A DNA stretch of 64,000 bases from Allobosea robiniae (lineage in GTDB: Bacteria > Pseudomonadota > Alphaproteobacteria > Rhizobiales > Beijerinckiaceae): positions 496,001 through 560,000 of the forward strand of contig NZ_FNBZ01000003.1 of NCBI RefSeq assembly GCF_900102525.1, in the 5' to 3' direction. Shown here one piece after another: positions 26,596-36,585 of this stretch. The stretch's first letter is position 1, and each line of letters opens with the position of its first letter. The notes below the pieces were generated by a model. The model had not been told where the DNA came from. It saw only the letters and a program-made list of their open reading frames with translations, and ran no database searches. Position numbers and translations under genes: made by a program.

Positions 26596-28593
26596 TCAGG
26601 CGTTGTGCTGCTTCATCGCGGCGTCGGCGATCGCCTCCGCCGTGATGCCGAAATGCTTGTAGACCTCCTTGTAGGGGCCGCTGGCGCCGAAGGAGTGCAT
26701 GCCGATGAAGGTGCCGTCGTGGCCGATCACGGCATCCCAGCCGAAGCGCACGCCGGCCTCGACCGCGATCTTGACCGGGGCCGAGCCGACGATCGCTGCC
26801 TGAGTTGCCTCGTCCTGCTCCAGGAAGAGCTCGAGCGAAGGCACGGAGACGACGCGGGCGCGAACGCCCTTCTCGGCGAGCAGCTTGCGCGCGGCGACGG
26901 CGAGCTCGACCTCGGAGCCCGAGGCGAAGAGCGAGACCTGGGCCTTGCCGCCTTCGGCCGCCAGCAACTCATAGGCGCCGGTGGCCGAGCGGTTCTTGGC
27001 GGAGGCGTCGGTGCGCAGCTGCGGCAGGTTCTGGCGCGAGAGGGCGAGCACCGTCGGGCCGTTGGTGCGTTCCAGCGCGGCCTGCCAGGCTTCCGCGGTC
27101 TCGATCGTGTCGGCCGGGCGGAAGACGCGCATGTTCGGCATGGCGCGCAAGCTCGCGATCTGCTCGACCGGCTGGTGGGTCGGGCCGTCCTCGCCGAGGC
27201 CGATCGAGTCATGGGTCATGACGTAGACGACCGGGGCGCCCATCAGGGCGGCCAGCCGCATCGAGGGGCGGGCATAGTCGGCGAAGACCAGGAAGGTGCC
27301 GCCGGCGGTGCGGAAGCCGCCATGCAGGGTGATGCCGTTCATCGCGGCGGCCATGCCGTGCTCGCGGATGCCGTAGCGGACATAGCGGCCCTTCGGGGTC
27401 TTCGGGGTGAAGTCCTCGGCGGCCTTGGTGCGGGTGTTGTTCGAAGGGGTGAGATCGGCCGAGCCCATCACCAGCTCCGGCATGACCGGGATGATGGCTT
27501 CCAGCGCCAGCTCCGAGGCCTTGCGGGTGGCGACGGCCTGCGGCGCGGCGATCAGCGCCTTCTTGTGGTTGAGGATCGCCTTGTCGAGCTTGGCCGGAAC
27601 ACCGTGCACGAGGCGGCGGTCGAACTCGCCACGCTTGCGCTCGGACAGGGCGGCGAAGCGCTCGCTCCAGTCCTTGTGCGCGGTGGCGCCGGCCGCGCCG
27701 AAGCCGCGCCAGGCTTTGAGCACGTCGGCCGCGACCTCGAAGGGCCCGCCGGTGATGCCGAGCGCCTGCTTGGCGGCGGCGAGCTCCTCGGCGCCGAGCG
27801 GCTCGCCATGGGCCTTGGAGGTGCCGGCCTTCTTCGGCGCGCCGAAGCCGATCACGGTCTTGCAGGCGATCATGGTCGGCTTGTTCGACTTCTGGGCGCG
27901 GCGGATCGCGGCCTCGATCGCCTCGGGATCGTGGCCGTCGACGCGCTCGGAGCGCCAGCCGCAGGCCTTGAAGCGGGCGACCTGGTCGACATTGTCGGTG
28001 ATGGTCAGGGGGCCGTCGATCGAGATGCCGTTATCGTCCCAGAGCACGATCAGCTTGTTGAGCTTCTGGTGGCCGGCGAGCGCGATCGCCTCCTGGCTGA
28101 TGCCCTCCATCAGGTCGCCGTCCGAGGCCAGCACATAGGTGTGGTGATCGACGACCTTCCTGCCGAACTCGGCGGCGAGCATGCGCTCGGCCATCGCCAT
28201 GCCGACGGCGGTGGCCAGCCCCTGGCCGAGCGGGCCGGTGGTGGTCTCGACGCCGGCGGTCATGAAGTTCTCGGGGTGGCCGGGGGTCTTCGACTCGATC
28301 TGGCGGAAGGCCTTGAGGTCATCGAGCGCCATGCCGGGCGCGCCAGTGAGATAGAGCAGGGCGTAGAGCAGCATCGAGCCGTGGCCGGCGGAGAGCACGA
28401 AGCGGTCGCGGTCCGGCCAGCGCGGATCGGCGGCGTCATATTTCATCACGCGGGTAAACAGCACGGCGGCAACGTCGGCAGCGCCCATCGGCAGGCCGGG
28501 ATGGCCGGACTTGGCCTTCTCGACACCGTCCATCGCCAGGCCGCGGATGGCGTTGGCGAGCTTGTCGTGCTGGGCGCGGTCGATGGTGGTCAT
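26596..28593 (-). CDS. tkt: Transketolase
   Basis: A 665-residue transketolase that transfers two-carbon units between sugar phosphates using thiamine diphosphate. Signature motifs are [18 protein letters not shown] (residues ~26-43), the ThDP-binding GDGCxxEG counterpart [14 protein letters not shown] (~155), and the C-terminal [16 protein letters not shown] (~408). Start at 28593 is [12 protein letters not shown]; the frame remains open upstream to 29016 but that stretch has no transketolase similarity and lies in a non-coding promoter region. It starts the tkt-gap-pgk-fba run. Confidence 0.96.
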   Translation of the reverse strand: MTTIDRAQHDKLANAIRGLAMDGVEKAKSGHPGLPMGAADVAAVLFTRVMKYDAADPRWPDRDRFVLSAGHGSMLLYALLYLTGAPGMALDDLKAFRQIESKTPGHPENFMTAGVETTTGPLGQGLATAVGMAMAERMLAAEFGRKVVDHHTYVLASDGDLMEGISQEAIALAGHQKLNKLIVLWDDNGISIDGPLTITDNVDQVARFKACGWRSERVDGHDPEAIEAAIRRAQKSNKPTMIACKTVIGFGAPKKAGTSKAHGEPLGAEELAAAKQALGITGGPFEVAADVLKAWRGFGAAGATAHKDWSERFAALSERKRGEFDRRLVHGVPAKLDKAILNHKKALIAAPQAVATRKASELALEAIIPVMPELVMGSADLTPSNNTRTKAAEDFTPKTPKGRYVRYGIREHGMAAAMNGITLHGGFRTAGGTFLVFADYARPSMRLAALMGAPVVYVMTHDSIGLGEDGPTHQPVEQIASLRAMPNMRVFRPADTIETAEAWQAALERTNGPTVLALSRQNLPQLRTDASAKNRSATGAYELLAAEGGKAQVSLFASGSEVELAVAARKLLAEKGVRARVVSVPSLELFLEQDEATQAAIVGSAPVKIAVEAGVRFGWDAVIGHDGTFIGMHSFGASGPYKEVYKHFGITAEAIADAAMKQHNA

Positions 28594-28914
28594 GATGATC
28601 TCACGAGCTTTAAGTCTGGCGGGCTTGAGGCCGATCCGAACCTGCGGGAAAGGCAGGAATGGGGCCGGCGGGCAGGCGATGTCGGCAGGCTTGGAAAAGG
28701 ACCGGTGGATTAGGCCTTGCGCTCGCCACGAGTCAATTCGCGGAAGCCGGGTTTCAGGGTCGCAGGAGCCGGTTGCCGCAGGTTTTTCGCATGGTTCCGT
28801 CCGAACCGGCGCGTTCGCGCTCCCGGATGGGGCCGATTCCTGTTTTCCCGCGTTCTCATGTAAATTCGCTGGACGAATCGTGTGAGCCGGCTTCGATCTG
28901 AAAGGAGAACGACG
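28594..28914. promoter_or_regulatory. 321 bp divergent upstream region of tkt and DUF4164
   Basis: No convincing gene. It must hold the tkt and DUF4164 promoters. A few GANTC sites are visible (near 28730, 28844 and 28876). I see no clear riboswitch, operator palindrome or terminator. Confidence 0.4.
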
Positions 28915-29220
28915 GTGGCGAGCCTGATGCTGGACAATGCGCTGGCGCGCCTGGATACGGCGCTGGGGCAGCTGGAAGCGGCGGCGCGGCGGCGGGTCGA
29001 GGCTGAGCGTGGACATGGCAACCTCGAAACCGAACTCGCCCTGATGCAGGACGATCGCGCGCGCCTTGCGGCCGATCTCGACGGCGCCATGGCACGGCTC
29101 GGGCAGGTCGAGACGGCCGCCGCCGATGTAGACCAGCGGCTGGAGCGGGCGATGAACGTCGTCGGCGCCGTGATCGCGCGGGTGGAGGCGCAGCCGCCGC
29201 CGGAGCCCGAGGCAAGCTAG
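28915..29220 (+). CDS. DUF4164 family coiled-coil protein
   Basis: A 101-residue DUF4164 protein, all helix, beginning [20 protein letters not shown] with long coiled-coil heptads, [25 protein letters not shown] split over two segments. It typically sits next to zapA in Rhizobiales and is probably linked to division or the envelope. The GTG at 28915 is preceded by AAAGGAG, so I prefer it over the ATG at 28882. Its TAG stop lies inside the CTAG end of a 270 bp inverted-repeat element. The pre-insertion stop may have been the same, because the element duplicates TA. Confidence 0.85.
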   Translation: MASLMLDNALARLDTALGQLEAAARRRVEAERGHGNLETELALMQDDRARLAADLDGAMARLGQVETAAADVDQRLERAMNVVGAVIARVEAQPPPEPEAS

Positions 29221-29486
29221 GGTCTGTACTCGTTATGGACGATGTTTTGATCGGGCCAAAACGGCCAAGAGCAAGGAGGAGCCCGCCGCCCGATGCCCCA
29301 GGCATCGGGCAAGGGACCGACACAGCTATCGGCCGTTTTCGCCCGACCCCGCAGGGGCGCGGGCCTTTTGGGCGGCGGGTGCGTCGCGCGGCCTTGCAAA
29401 CCGGACGGTTTGCTGCGGCCACGCTCCTGCCCGCCGACCAAAATGCCTCGCGTCAAAACATCGCCCATAATGAGCACAGACCCTAG
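29217..29486. mobile_element. MITE-like non-autonomous element with 32 bp terminal inverted repeats
   Basis: The 32-base ends at 29217-29248 and 29455-29486 are inverted repeats of each other with three mismatches. Both end in CTAG, a target pattern typical of IS630-type or IS427-type transposition with TA duplication. The 270 bp interior has nested fold-backs (for example GCCCGCCGCCC at 29281 opposite GGGCGGCGGG at 29369) and no coding sequence, so a trans-acting transposase is needed. It separates the DUF4164 stop from the zapA start, which would otherwise be about 20 bases apart. Confidence 0.8.
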
Positions 29487-29505
29487 AGCGAGGACTGGAG
29501 AGGGA

Positions 29506-29874
29506 ATGCCGCAAGTCAACGTCATGATCGCCGGGAAAGCCTACCGCATGGCCTGCGGGGAAGGCGAGGAGGGCCATCTCGAGGGGCTCGCCCGGTTCTT
29601 TGACGAGAAGATCGGCGAAATGCGCGAGGCCTTCGGCGAGATCGGCGACATGCGCCTGCACGTCATGGCCGCGCTGATGGTGGCCGACGAGGTCCATGAA
29701 CTGAAGCGGCGACTGGCGAAGCTGGAAGCCGACCTCGCGGCGACGCAGGGCAATGCCGGGGCTGCCGATCAGCGGCTCGGCGAGGTCGAGGACCGGGCGG
29801 CGGAAGCGCTCGTCGCGGCAGCCGAACGGATCGAAGGCGTGGCGCGCAGCCTGATCCCGACCGCGGTGGGGTGA
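29506..29874 (+). CDS. zapA: Cell division protein ZapA
   Basis: A 122-residue ZapA, the FtsZ-ring stabiliser. The N-terminal strand MPQVNVMIAGKAYRMACGEG is typical, followed by GHLEGLARFFDEKIGEMR, MAALMVADEVHELKRRL and a C-terminal coiled coil. The ATG at 29506 is preceded by GGAGAGGG. In other bacteria zapA is followed by 6S RNA and fthC; here it is followed by a terminator and the end of pal, with 6S/fthC 17 kb away (see inversion finding). The inserted MITE lies just upstream of its ribosome-binding site. Confidence 0.93.
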   Translation: MPQVNVMIAGKAYRMACGEGEEGHLEGLARFFDEKIGEMREAFGEIGDMRLHVMAALMVADEVHELKRRLAKLEADLAATQGNAGAADQRLGEVEDRAAEALVAAAERIEGVARSLIPTAVG

Positions 29875-29893
29875 CGGCTTCCGCCCGGAAACA

Positions 29894-29932
29894 GAAAAGG
29901 CCCCGGACGATGTCGTCCGGGGCCTTTTCTTT
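29894..29932. terminator. Strong bidirectional terminator between zapA and pal
   Basis: Long perfect hairpin GAAAAGGCCCCGGACGA with a two-base loop and its complement, flanked by A and T tracts. It serves convergent zapA and pal. Confidence 0.92.
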
Positions 29933-29948
29933 TCTAACTGCGCAGCGA

Positions 29949-30464
29949 TCAGACGCCAGGCGCGCCGCCGGCGCCGTCCAGCACCGTGACGGAGCGGCGG
30001 TTCTGCGACCAGCAGGAGATGTCGTTGCAGACCGCGACCGGGCGCTCCTTGCCGTAGGAAATGGTGCGCATGCGGTTGGCCGCGATGCCGCGCGAGGCGA
30101 GGTAGTCGCGTACGGTCTGGCCGCGGCGGGCGCCGAGCGAATAGTTGTACTCGCGGGTGCCGCGCTCGTCGGCATGACCTTCGACGGTGAAGGTGTAGCG
30201 CGGATAGCGCTGGAGCCAGCCGGCCTGCTTGTCGAGGGTGGCGGTCGCGGTCGGGGTCAGGTCGGTGGAGTCGGTCTCGAAGAAGACGCGGTCGCCGACA
30301 TTGACGACGAAGTCCTGCGCGCTGCCCGGGGTCGCGGCGCCGCCGGCGCCGAAGCCCGAGGCGTCGGCATTCTGGTCCTTGGCGCAGGCGCCGAGCGCGA
30401 GCGTGGCGGCGATGGCGGCGGCGAAACGGACGGCACGGCCGCCGGGAAGGAGAGTGGTCAACAT
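29949..30464 (-). CDS. pal: Peptidoglycan-associated lipoprotein Pal
   Basis: A 171-residue outer-membrane lipoprotein of the Tol-Pal system. The lipobox LALGACAKDQ places the acylated cysteine near residue 27. The C-terminal OmpA domain carries FTVEGHADERGTREYNYSLG and ARRGQTVRDYLASRG, the peptidoglycan-binding motifs. The ATG at 30464 (MLTTLLPGGRAVRF) is chosen over 30482. It normally follows tolB immediately and precedes cpoB. Here four plus-strand genes separate it from tolB and cpoB is 17 kb away. Confidence 0.96.
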   Translation of the reverse strand: MLTTLLPGGRAVRFAAAIAATLALGACAKDQNADASGFGAGGAATPGSAQDFVVNVGDRVFFETDSTDLTPTATATLDKQAGWLQRYPRYTFTVEGHADERGTREYNYSLGARRGQTVRDYLASRGIAANRMRTISYGKERPVAVCNDISCWSQNRRSVTVLDGAGGAPGV

Positions 30465-30754
30465 GGCTGAACTCCGGGGCAATCGAATTTTGTGGCGCGC
30501 ACTTCGAGGAGGGCTTCGCGAAGCCTCATCAATGAAGCGTCAACCTAAACGAGACCTTGCCAAATCAGGGCGAAGTGGCGGCATTGCGGCTTATGGTTAA
30601 CCAAATGTGGCGAAAGGCGTTTGCGAGCCGGGCTGTTGCGCCGGGAGCACAGGAATGCTCCGCAGGACGGCTTGCCTGCCTCATCGACCATGGGTTGGGC
30701 CGCAGCGTGACACCACCGGGCAAAAAAAGATCGGAGCTTTCCGGTTGACGAATT
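30465..30754. promoter_or_regulatory. Upstream region of pal (minus) and ArsR (plus)
   Basis: About 290 bases without a convincing gene. On the minus strand the CtrA-like sequence TTAACCAT lies at 30593-30600, in a GGTTAACC palindrome. The short open frame at 30557-30748 has no ribosome-binding site or family resemblance. Confidence 0.4.
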
Positions 30755-30797
30755 CATAGCTGTGTGGTTATGGATAATTCATAGCCATATGGTTATG
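30745..30797 (+). promoter_or_regulatory. Tandem operator/promoter of the ArsR-SRPBCC operon
   Basis: A TTGACG -35-like box (30745) overlaps two 18-base near-palindromes of the form CATAgCC...GGTTATG at 30755-30772 and 30780-30797, spaced 25 bases centre to centre. The second matches its complement at 16 of 18 positions. They immediately precede the ArsR start at 30806 and look like autoregulatory binding sites. Confidence 0.7.
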
Positions 30798-30805
30798 GAA
30801 TTCCG

Positions 30806-31129
30806 ATGCCCGGCACGCATGACCTTCTCTTCAGGACGCTTTCCGACCCGACGCGGCGGGGCATTTTCGAGTGCCTGTGCAGCCAGGGCGAACAGACGGT
30901 CGCGGCGCTGACCGCACAGGCCGGCGTGTCGCAGCCGGCTGTCTCGAAGCACTTGGCCATGCTGAAGCAGGCCGGGCTGGTGCGGGACCGCCATCAGGGC
31001 CGGCAGACGCATTACAGCGCACAGCTCGCGGCGCTCGCGCCTCTCGCCGACTGGACGAACCGCATGGCCGGCTACTGGGAAAGCCGGTTCGACGATCTCG
31101 AAGACCTGCTCAAGAGGATGGACCAATGA
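30806..31129 (+). CDS. ArsR/SmtB-family transcriptional repressor
   Basis: A 107-residue winged-helix repressor. The recognition region is AGVSQPAVSKHLAMLKQAGLV, followed by the wing HQGRQTHYSAQL. Metal-binding cysteines of classic ArsR (CxC) are absent, so it belongs to the SdpR-like or aromatic-ligand group, probably sensing a small molecule rather than a metal. Its stop overlaps the SRPBCC start (ATGA), forming a common ArsR-AHSA1 operon. Two palindromic operators precede it. The module is inserted between tolB and pal on the opposite strand. Confidence 0.9.
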   Translation: MPGTHDLLFRTLSDPTRRGIFECLCSQGEQTVAALTAQAGVSQPAVSKHLAMLKQAGLVRDRHQGRQTHYSAQLAALAPLADWTNRMAGYWESRFDDLEDLLKRMDQ

Positions 31130-31545
31130 CCGAAACCCGCTCCGTCATCGTCGAGCGCGAGATGCCCCATCCACCGGAGAAGCTCTGGCGCGCGCTGACG
31201 CAGCCGCATCTGATCGCCGAATGGCTGATGAAGAACGACTTCGTGCCGACCGTCGGCCACCGCTTCAATCTGAGTGGCGACTGGGGCGGGGTGCTGGATT
31301 GCGAGGTGCTGACCGTGGAGCCCAACCGGTCGCTCTCCTATAGCTGGGACTTCGCGCATGATGACCCGGCCTATGCCCTCAAGAGCGTCGTGACCTTCAC
31401 GCTGACGCCGTCGCCCAAGGGCACGCATCTGCGCATGGAACAGGTCGGCTTCCGGCCGGAGCAGAAGCAGGCCCTCGGCGGCGCCAAGGCCGGCTGGCAG
31501 CAGTTCTTCGCCAAGCTGGAAGAGGTCGTGGCGCGCGCCGGCTGA
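31126..31545 (+). CDS. SRPBCC (AHSA1-like) ligand-binding domain protein
   Basis: A 139-residue START/Bet v1-like fold protein of the AHSA1 family: MPHPPEKLWRALTQPHLIAEWLMKND is the classic start, and LTVEPNRSLSYSWDF and TFTLTPSPKGTHLRMEQVGF follow in the right places. These proteins bind hydrophobic ligands, and an adjacent ArsR often senses or controls them. It overlaps the repressor stop (ATGA). No enzymatic residues are visible. What ligand it binds is unknown. Confidence 0.88.
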   Translation: MTETRSVIVEREMPHPPEKLWRALTQPHLIAEWLMKNDFVPTVGHRFNLSGDWGGVLDCEVLTVEPNRSLSYSWDFAHDDPAYALKSVVTFTLTPSPKGTHLRMEQVGFRPEQKQALGGAKAGWQQFFAKLEEVVARAG

Positions 31546-31587
31546 GGCGGCGCCACTCCTCCTATCCCCTCATAAAAGGAGCCTTCC

Positions 31588-31803
31588 TTGTCCTGGAGCA
31601 CTGCAATCCGGCAGGGCCATCGCTGGCTGTCGATCATTTTCACGGCCACCGTCCTCGCGAATTTCGCCGCGATGGCGCGCGGCGAGCCGCCGGCCTGGAT
31701 CGTCTATTCGCCCCTGCTGCCGCTCTTCCTGCTGCTGTTCAGCGGGCTCTACATGTTCATCCTGCCTTACGCCGCGAGATGGCGCGGCCGGCGTCAGGCC
31801 TGA
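31588..31803 (+). CDS. Small two-helix membrane protein
   Basis: A 71-residue membrane protein with two hydrophobic segments (LSIIFTATVLANFAAMA and LLPLFLLLFSGLYMFILPYA) and a basic tail RWRGRRQA. The TTG start at 31588 is supported by AAGGAG at 31576-31581 six bases upstream. It follows the SRPBCC gene by 42 bases and is probably in the same operon. I recognise no family, and no similar annotated gene comes to mind; a small transport partner or anti-sigma-like protein would be speculation. Confidence 0.6.
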   Translation: MSWSTAIRQGHRWLSIIFTATVLANFAAMARGEPPAWIVYSPLLPLFLLLFSGLYMFILPYAARWRGRRQA

Positions 31804-31946
31804 GGGCAGGTCAAGTCTCGGGCTGATCGCGAAAAAATTGCGCAAACAGGGCGCAGAATTGCAGCGCATCTTTCGCGCCCTCCGGTCTATCGTGAGGAGA
31901 TGCGGCCTTGCCTCGGCCCACCTTCCAGTCCCGACCGGAGATCGCG

Positions 31947-32747
31947 ATGGCTCATTCCCTCAATTCCGCTGTTGCGAGCGTGGCGCCGATCCGCGGCCCT
32001 AACCAGCCCGACCTCGATTCTGATATCGTCTGGGAGGCGCGCCGCGATCTCGCCGCGACGTTCCGGATGGCGGCGCGCTACGGCTTCGAGGAAGGCATCT
32101 GCAACCATTTCTCCGCGCTGGTGCCGGGCTATGACGACCTCTTCATCGTCAATCCCTATGGCTGGGCCTTCCGGGAGCTGACCGCCTCGAAGCTGCTGAT
32201 CTGCGACTTCCACGGCCAAGTCGTCTCAGGCGAGGGCCAGCCGGAGGCGACCGCCTTCTACATCCACGCCCGGGTCCACAAGAACGTCCCGCGCGCCAAG
32301 GTCGCCTTCCACACGCATATGCCTTACGCGACGGCGCTTTCGATGACCGAGGGCGATCCGCTGATCTTCGCCGGCCAGACGGCGCTGAAGTTCTACGGCC
32401 GCACCGTCGTCGACCGCGACTATAACGGGCTGGCTTTGGACGAGCGCGAGGGCGACCGCATCGCGGCTGCGGTCGGCGATGCCGATATCGTCTTCATGAA
32501 GCATCACGGCGTCATGGTGCTCGGGCCGACCATCGCCGAGGCCTGGGACGATCTCTATTATCTGGAGCGGGCCTGCGAGGTGCAGGCGTTGGCGCTCGCG
32601 ACGGGGCGCGAGGTCAAGCCGGTGAAGCCCGAGATCGCGGAGGCGGCCTATCGCCAGATGCGCGAGGGCGATCCGGAATCCGCGCGGCTCCACCTGGCCT
32701 CGATCCGCCGGCAGCTCGACACCGAGGAGCCGGTCTATCGCGACTGA
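31947..32747 (+). CDS. Class II aldolase/adducin family protein
   Basis: A 266-residue class II aldolase/adducin-fold protein. The zinc-ligand motifs are FHTHMPYA (about residues 116-122) and KHHGVMVLG (~188), and GFEEGICNHFSALVPG contains the usual catalytic glutamate region. The family includes sugar-phosphate aldolases and epimerases such as fuculose-1-phosphate aldolase, but substrate cannot be assigned here. The ATG at 31947 follows CGGAG; an ATG at 31908 is a less likely start. It lies on the plus strand inside the split tol-pal region, downstream of the ArsR module. Confidence 0.85.
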   Translation: MAHSLNSAVASVAPIRGPNQPDLDSDIVWEARRDLAATFRMAARYGFEEGICNHFSALVPGYDDLFIVNPYGWAFRELTASKLLICDFHGQVVSGEGQPEATAFYIHARVHKNVPRAKVAFHTHMPYATALSMTEGDPLIFAGQTALKFYGRTVVDRDYNGLALDEREGDRIAAAVGDADIVFMKHHGVMVLGPTIAEAWDDLYYLERACEVQALALATGREVKPVKPEIAEAAYRQMREGDPESARLHLASIRRQLDTEEPVYRD

Positions 32748-32763
32748 GCGGCCGGTTGGATCC

Positions 32764-32801
32764 TAAAAAGCAGAAGCCGCCCGAATTCGTCGGGCGGCTT
32801 C
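32764..32801. terminator. Bidirectional terminator between the aldolase gene and tolB
   Basis: Hairpin GAAGCCGCCCGA-attcg-TCGGGCGGCTTC with an A-tract on its left, which becomes a T-run after the tolB end on the minus strand. Confidence 0.85.
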
Positions 32802-32833
32802 GCAGAATCCACAGGTGACGATCGCTTTTCGCC

Positions 32834-34171
32834 TCAGCGCCCGCCGCTGAGCAGCGGCGACCAGGTCGGGTCGGAGGCGAAGGCCGGGGTCGGCACGGGC
32901 ACTTCGACGCGGCCGGTGATGTCGACCATATAGAGCTTGCCGCCGGACTGTCCGCCGGGATCGCGGAAGAACATCAGGTACTGGCCGTTCGGCGCCCAGT
33001 TCGGGGCCTCGTTGTGGAAGCCCTCGGTCAGGATGCGCTCGCCCGAGCCGTCCGGCCGCATCACGCCGATGGCGAAGCCGCCGCCGCCCTGGCGGGTGAA
33101 GGCGATGAGATCGCCGCGCGGCGACCAGGAGGGCTGCGAGTAGCGGCCCTGGCCAAAGGAGATGCGCTGGCCCTCGCCGCCGCCGGCCGGCATCACGTAA
33201 AGCTGCTGCTGGCCGCCGCGGTCGCTCTCGAAGACGATGCGGGAGCCGTCAGGCGCATAGGAGGGCGAGGTGTCGATCGCCGCCGTCGAGGTCAGGCGCT
33301 GCGTCGTGCGCGAGCCGATGTCGATGGCGTAGAGATTGGCGTTGCCGCCCTGCTGCAGCGAGAGCACGACGCGCTGGCCGTTCGGCGCGAAGCGCGGGCT
33401 CGAGCTCATATCGGGGAAGTTGCCGACGATCTGGCGCTGGCCGGTCTCGATGTTGAGGACCTGCACGCGCGGCTGCTCGCCCTGGCGCTGCGACATGAAC
33501 GCGACGTCCTGCGAGACCGGGGAATAGCGCGGCGTCACCACCGAGACGTCGCCATTGGTCAGGTAGCGCACATTGGCGCCGTCCTGATCCATGATCGCGA
33601 GGCGCTTGCGGCGGGTCTCCTTCGGTCCGGATTCGTCGACGAAGACGACGCGGGTATCGAAGAAGCCGCCGAGCCCGGTGATCTTCGAGAAGATCGCGTC
33701 CGAGATGATGTGACCGACGCGGCGGTTATTGCTCGGGTCGGTGAAATATTGCTGGCCGTCGGTCTGGGTGCCGGTGGCGACGTCCCAGAGCCGGAACTCG
33801 GCGCGGATGCGGCCGGCCTCGCGGGAGACGCGGCCGGTGACGAGGGCCTGCACGCCGGCGGCCTGCCAGGCCTGGAACTGCGGCGCCGCGTCGAAGGGTG
33901 GGTTCTTCTCGGGATGGCGGCTCTTGTCGATGGGGGTGAAGTAGCCGCAGCGCTTCAGGTTGTTGGTGATCACGCCGGAGACGAGCACGCCGCCTTCGCC
34001 GCCGAAATCGGCGATGGCGATCGGCATCGGCTGGAAGGCGCCGCCGGTCAGATTGATGATGAGCTCGGCCTTGGCCGCGGTGGGCAGCAGCAGCGCTGCG
34101 CCGGCGGTGGCAAGGAGACGGCGGCGGGTGGGCGCAGCCGCGAGACGGGGAAGGGGGGTGCGGTCGATCAT
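32834..34171 (-). CDS. tolB: Tol-Pal system beta-propeller protein TolB
   Basis: A ~445-residue periplasmic TolB, with a signal peptide (residues ~15-35: [20 protein letters not shown]), an N-terminal D2-like domain and a six-bladed beta-propeller in which repeats such as [26 protein letters not shown] are visible in pieces. It binds Pal and the Tol complex during cell constriction. The ATG at 34171 is my choice; an in-frame GTG at 34180 overlaps the tolA stop and would also be coupled. The gene follows tolA directly. Its normal neighbour pal is displaced to 29949. Confidence 0.95.
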   Translation of the reverse strand: MIDRTPLPRLAAAPTRRRLLATAGAALLLPTAAKAELIINLTGGAFQPMPIAIADFGGEGGVLVSGVITNNLKRCGYFTPIDKSRHPEKNPPFDAAPQFQAWQAAGVQALVTGRVSREAGRIRAEFRLWDVATGTQTDGQQYFTDPSNNRRVGHIISDAIFSKITGLGGFFDTRVVFVDESGPKETRRKRLAIMDQDGANVRYLTNGDVSVVTPRYSPVSQDVAFMSQRQGEQPRVQVLNIETGQRQIVGNFPDMSSSPRFAPNGQRVVLSLQQGGNANLYAIDIGSRTTQRLTSTAAIDTSPSYAPDGSRIVFESDRGGQQQLYVMPAGGGEGQRISFGQGRYSQPSWSPRGDLIAFTRQGGGGFAIGVMRPDGSGERILTEGFHNEAPNWAPNGQYLMFFRDPGGQSGGKLYMVDITGRVEVPVPTPAFASDPTWSPLLSGGR

Positions 34172-34176
34172 CGGGG

Positions 34177-35385
34177 TCACATGACGTCCCTGGCGTCGAA
34201 ATTGACGACGACATCACGCCAGTCGTCGTAATAGGAGGCGAATTGAGCCGGGATGCGCAACGGCGCGCAGCGGCGGGTGGCGGTCAGCGCCGAATCGGCG
34301 GCGACCCGGAAGAGCGGATCGGCGGACGAATTGATCACGCCGGGCTGGCCGATGAGCGAGCCGTCGGTGTTGAGCTTCATCCGCACGGAAGGCACGACAT
34401 TGCTGCCGCCACGGGCGTTGGCGAGCGCGATCGGCACGTTCCAGCATTTCAGGAGCTGATCCTGGATGATGCCGATGAGCTGGGCCCTGAGCGAGGGGCT
34501 GAGCTTCTGCGAAGACCCGCGCTCGGTGCCGAGCGAGGCCGTGCGGTTGATCTGCGGCGCCGAAGAGCCGGAGGATTGCGCCTTCTCCTTGGACTGGAGC
34601 AGCTTGGCGATGTCGCTGGCGTTGAAGTTCTTGGCGATCTCCGCCTCCTTCTTCGCCTTGGCCTCCGCCTCCTGTTTCGCCTTCGCCGCGGCGGCGATCT
34701 TCGCCTTCTGCTCGGCCTCCGCCTTTGCCTTGGCGGCCGCCTCCGCCTTTTCCTTCGCAGCCTTGTCGGCTTCCGCCTTGGCGAGCGCCTCGGCCTTGGC
34801 CTTGGCATCGGCGGCGCGCTTGGCAGCCTGGGCGTCGGCTTCCGCCTTGGCCTTGGCGGTGGCCTTCGCCTCCTCCTCGGCCTGTTTCGCCTTCGAGGCG
34901 AGTTCGGCCTCCTCGGCGAGCTTGGCCTGTTCCTCGCGCTTCTGCTCGGCCTCGCGGGCGGCAGCAGCCTCGCTCTTCTGCGGCGGCTGCTTGGCGGGCT
35001 CGGGCGGCTTGGTTTCGGGCTTGGGTTGCTCGGCCGGGCGGGCCGGCGGCGGAGGCGTCGCGGCGTTGTTCTCGGCGGTCTTCAGTTCGACCGGGCGCGA
35101 GGGCGGGGCGGGCGTATCGGTCTTGGCCTCGCCGGCTTCCTTGCGCTCGACCATCTCGGACTGGCGCTCGGCACGCGGGGTGGGCTGGGCCTGGACCTTC
35201 TCGGCGCTGCGCTCGCCACGCGTCACCTGGTTGAGGGCACTGGGATCGATGACCTCGACGGCGATCGCCTCCTCGTTCTCCGGCAGCGGCGTCGGCGACG
35301 AGAACGCCAGCAGCCCCGCGACGAGGAACGTCACGTGGCCGAGCGCCGACACCAGCATGCCAGGTTCGGAGGTCGAAAGCTTCAC
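34177..35385 (-). CDS. tolA: TolA, periplasm-spanning Tol-Pal protein
   Basis: A 402-residue TolA with a membrane helix near residues 11-28 ([17 protein letters not shown]), then a very long Ala-Lys-Glu-rich helical rod (about residues 120-250) and a C-terminal domain ending in the conserved [18 protein letters not shown] and [22 protein letters not shown] motifs. It couples the TolQR proton motor to Pal/TolB and outer membrane constriction. The stop overlaps tolB and the start is the ATG at 35385. The rod composition is normal for this family. Confidence 0.94.
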   Translation of the reverse strand: MKLSTSEPGMLVSALGHVTFLVAGLLAFSSPTPLPENEEAIAVEVIDPSALNQVTRGERSAEKVQAQPTPRAERQSEMVERKEAGEAKTDTPAPPSRPVELKTAENNAATPPPPARPAEQPKPETKPPEPAKQPPQKSEAAAAREAEQKREEQAKLAEEAELASKAKQAEEEAKATAKAKAEADAQAAKRAADAKAKAEALAKAEADKAAKEKAEAAAKAKAEAEQKAKIAAAAKAKQEAEAKAKKEAEIAKNFNASDIAKLLQSKEKAQSSGSSAPQINRTASLGTERGSSQKLSPSLRAQLIGIIQDQLLKCWNVPIALANARGGSNVVPSVRMKLNTDGSLIGQPGVINSSADPLFRVAADSALTATRRCAPLRIPAQFASYYDDWRDVVVNFDARDVM

Positions 35386-35413
35386 GCCCTGAACACCCTT
35401 ACTCTCTCAACCT

Positions 35414-35863
35414 TCAGCGGCTCGCCGGCTCGGTGACGAGCGCGACCCGCTTGAAGCCGGCGGCGGTGATGGTCGACATCACCGAAGCGACGCGGCCGTA
35501 ATCGACCAGCTTGTCGCCACGAACATAGACGCGCTCGTCGAAGCCCTGCTTGGCCAGGCCCTGGAGCTTGGCGACGAGATCAGGCTCGAGCGTCGGCTCG
35601 TCCTGCAGGAAGATCTGGCCCTTGCTGTCGATGGCGATGGTCAAGGGCTTCTGGTCGACATTGATCGGCTTGGCGCCGGTCTGCGGCAGGTCGAGCGGGA
35701 CGCCGGTCGCGATCAGCGGGGCTGCGACCATGAAGATGATGAGCAACACCAGCATGACGTCGATGAACGGCGTCATGTTGATCTCGGCGATGGCGCCGTG
35801 GCGGCGTCCGCGCCGGCCCCGGCGACCGGAGCCCTTTGCGCCTGAGGCGGCTGACATACCCAT
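35414..35863 (-). CDS. tolR: TolR, Tol-Pal proton-channel component
   Basis: A 149-residue ExbD/TolR protein. A basic N-terminus RRGRRGRRHGAIAEINMTPF is followed by one membrane helix, IDVMLVLLIIFMVAAPLIA, that contains the proton-carrying aspartate (D in FIDVMLVLL). The C-terminal domain binds peptidoglycan when exposed. It lies between tolQ and tolA in the expected order, 28 bases from tolA. Confidence 0.95.
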   Translation of the reverse strand: MGMSAASGAKGSGRRGRRGRRHGAIAEINMTPFIDVMLVLLIIFMVAAPLIATGVPLDLPQTGAKPINVDQKPLTIAIDSKGQIFLQDEPTLEPDLVAKLQGLAKQGFDERVYVRGDKLVDYGRVASVMSTITAAGFKRVALVTEPASR

Positions 35864-35874
35864 CGATCAGGCCC

Positions 35875-36585
<711 letters not shown>

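Noticed and set aside
29217..29486. 6S RNA after DUF4164, near zapA
   Set aside because: The sequence has MITE-type terminal repeats instead; a better 6S candidate is upstream of fthC.
30557..30748. Small plus-strand open frame in the pal-ArsR gap
   Set aside because: It lacks a ribosome-binding site and its product shows no protein-like pattern.
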